12,382 nucleotides of DNA, from assembly GCA_020217165.1 (NCBI GenBank), contig JAIWOE010000114.1, forward strand, positions 1 through 12,382, read 5' to 3'. This document shows, piece by piece, positions 12,341 to 12,382 of this stretch (within the stretch, counting starts at the first letter, position 1; each line of letters opens with the position of its first letter). The stretch is from Desulfovibrio sp. (GTDB taxonomy: Bacteria > Desulfobacterota > Desulfovibrionia > Desulfovibrionales > Desulfovibrionaceae). The notes under the pieces are model-generated. The model saw nothing but the letters and a program-made list of their open reading frames with translations. It did not search any database and was not told where the DNA came from. The position numbers and the translations under genes were made by a program.

Positions 12341-12382
12341 CTATTCTTGCTCCACTCTGCCGCAGCCCGGGGCCGGGGGGTG
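12341..12382 (-). other. leader of the biotin carboxylase gene, to window edge
   Basis: These 42 bases contain the ribosome binding site GGAG (about 12349-12352 on the minus strand) and an in-frame TAG just before the GTG start. The promoter and any upstream gene lie outside the window. Confidence 0.6.

Noticed and set aside
1..12382. Mobile elements, CRISPR array, tRNA or rRNA
   Set aside because: No transposase or integrase motifs, no regularly spaced repeats and no cloverleaf or rRNA signature were seen on either strand.

Overview
The window is GC-rich, gene-dense bacterial chromosome. All ten complete genes lie on the minus strand. One partial gene on the plus strand (UPF0280 family) runs in from the left edge and converges on dnaA. 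The protein set suggests a sulfate-reducing desulfobacterium of the Desulfovibrio type: a divergent DnaA, ThyX instead of ThyA, a cysteine-rich radical SAM/SPASM-type enzyme, and an unusual acyl-CoA carboxylase with the AccA-like and AccD-like halves fused. That placement is inferred from protein character, not from a database search.

Layout in the direction of minus-strand transcription (right to left). (1) A carboxylase block: a biotin carboxylase-like protein (10907-12340, GTG start), a fused AccA-AccD carboxyltransferase (8577-10841), a biotinyl/lipoyl-like carrier protein (7914-8564) and an unrecognised 118-residue protein (7558-7914) whose start codon overlaps the carrier's stop. (2) A DNA-repair and nucleotide block: ssb (6889-7518), a radical SAM enzyme (5440-6789), ruvC (4886-5443), ruvA (4270-4881), ruvB (3301-4266) and thyX (2568-3299). 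From the radical SAM gene to thyX the genes overlap or are 1-4 bases apart, so they look like one translationally coupled operon. (3) A 441-base gene-free stretch with stem-loops behind thyX and a cluster of DnaA-box-like sites, followed by dnaA (645-2126).

How the parts fit together: RuvA and RuvB drive branch migration of Holliday junctions and RuvC cleaves them. SSB covers single-stranded DNA, ThyX makes dTMP and DnaA starts replication, so the left two thirds is a DNA replication and repair neighbourhood. The carboxylase block supplies malonyl-CoA or a related acyl-CoA product. The points most worth a second look are in that block: the carrier has no canonical AMKM biotinylation motif, the carboxyltransferase halves are in the opposite order to PccB-type and eukaryotic enzymes, and the carboxylase active-site loop is altered. 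Also notable are a dnaA with no dnaN beside it, the DnaA-box cluster upstream of it, and a Lys at a DNA-reading position of DnaA domain IV. No tRNA, rRNA, CRISPR array, transposase or phage gene was seen.
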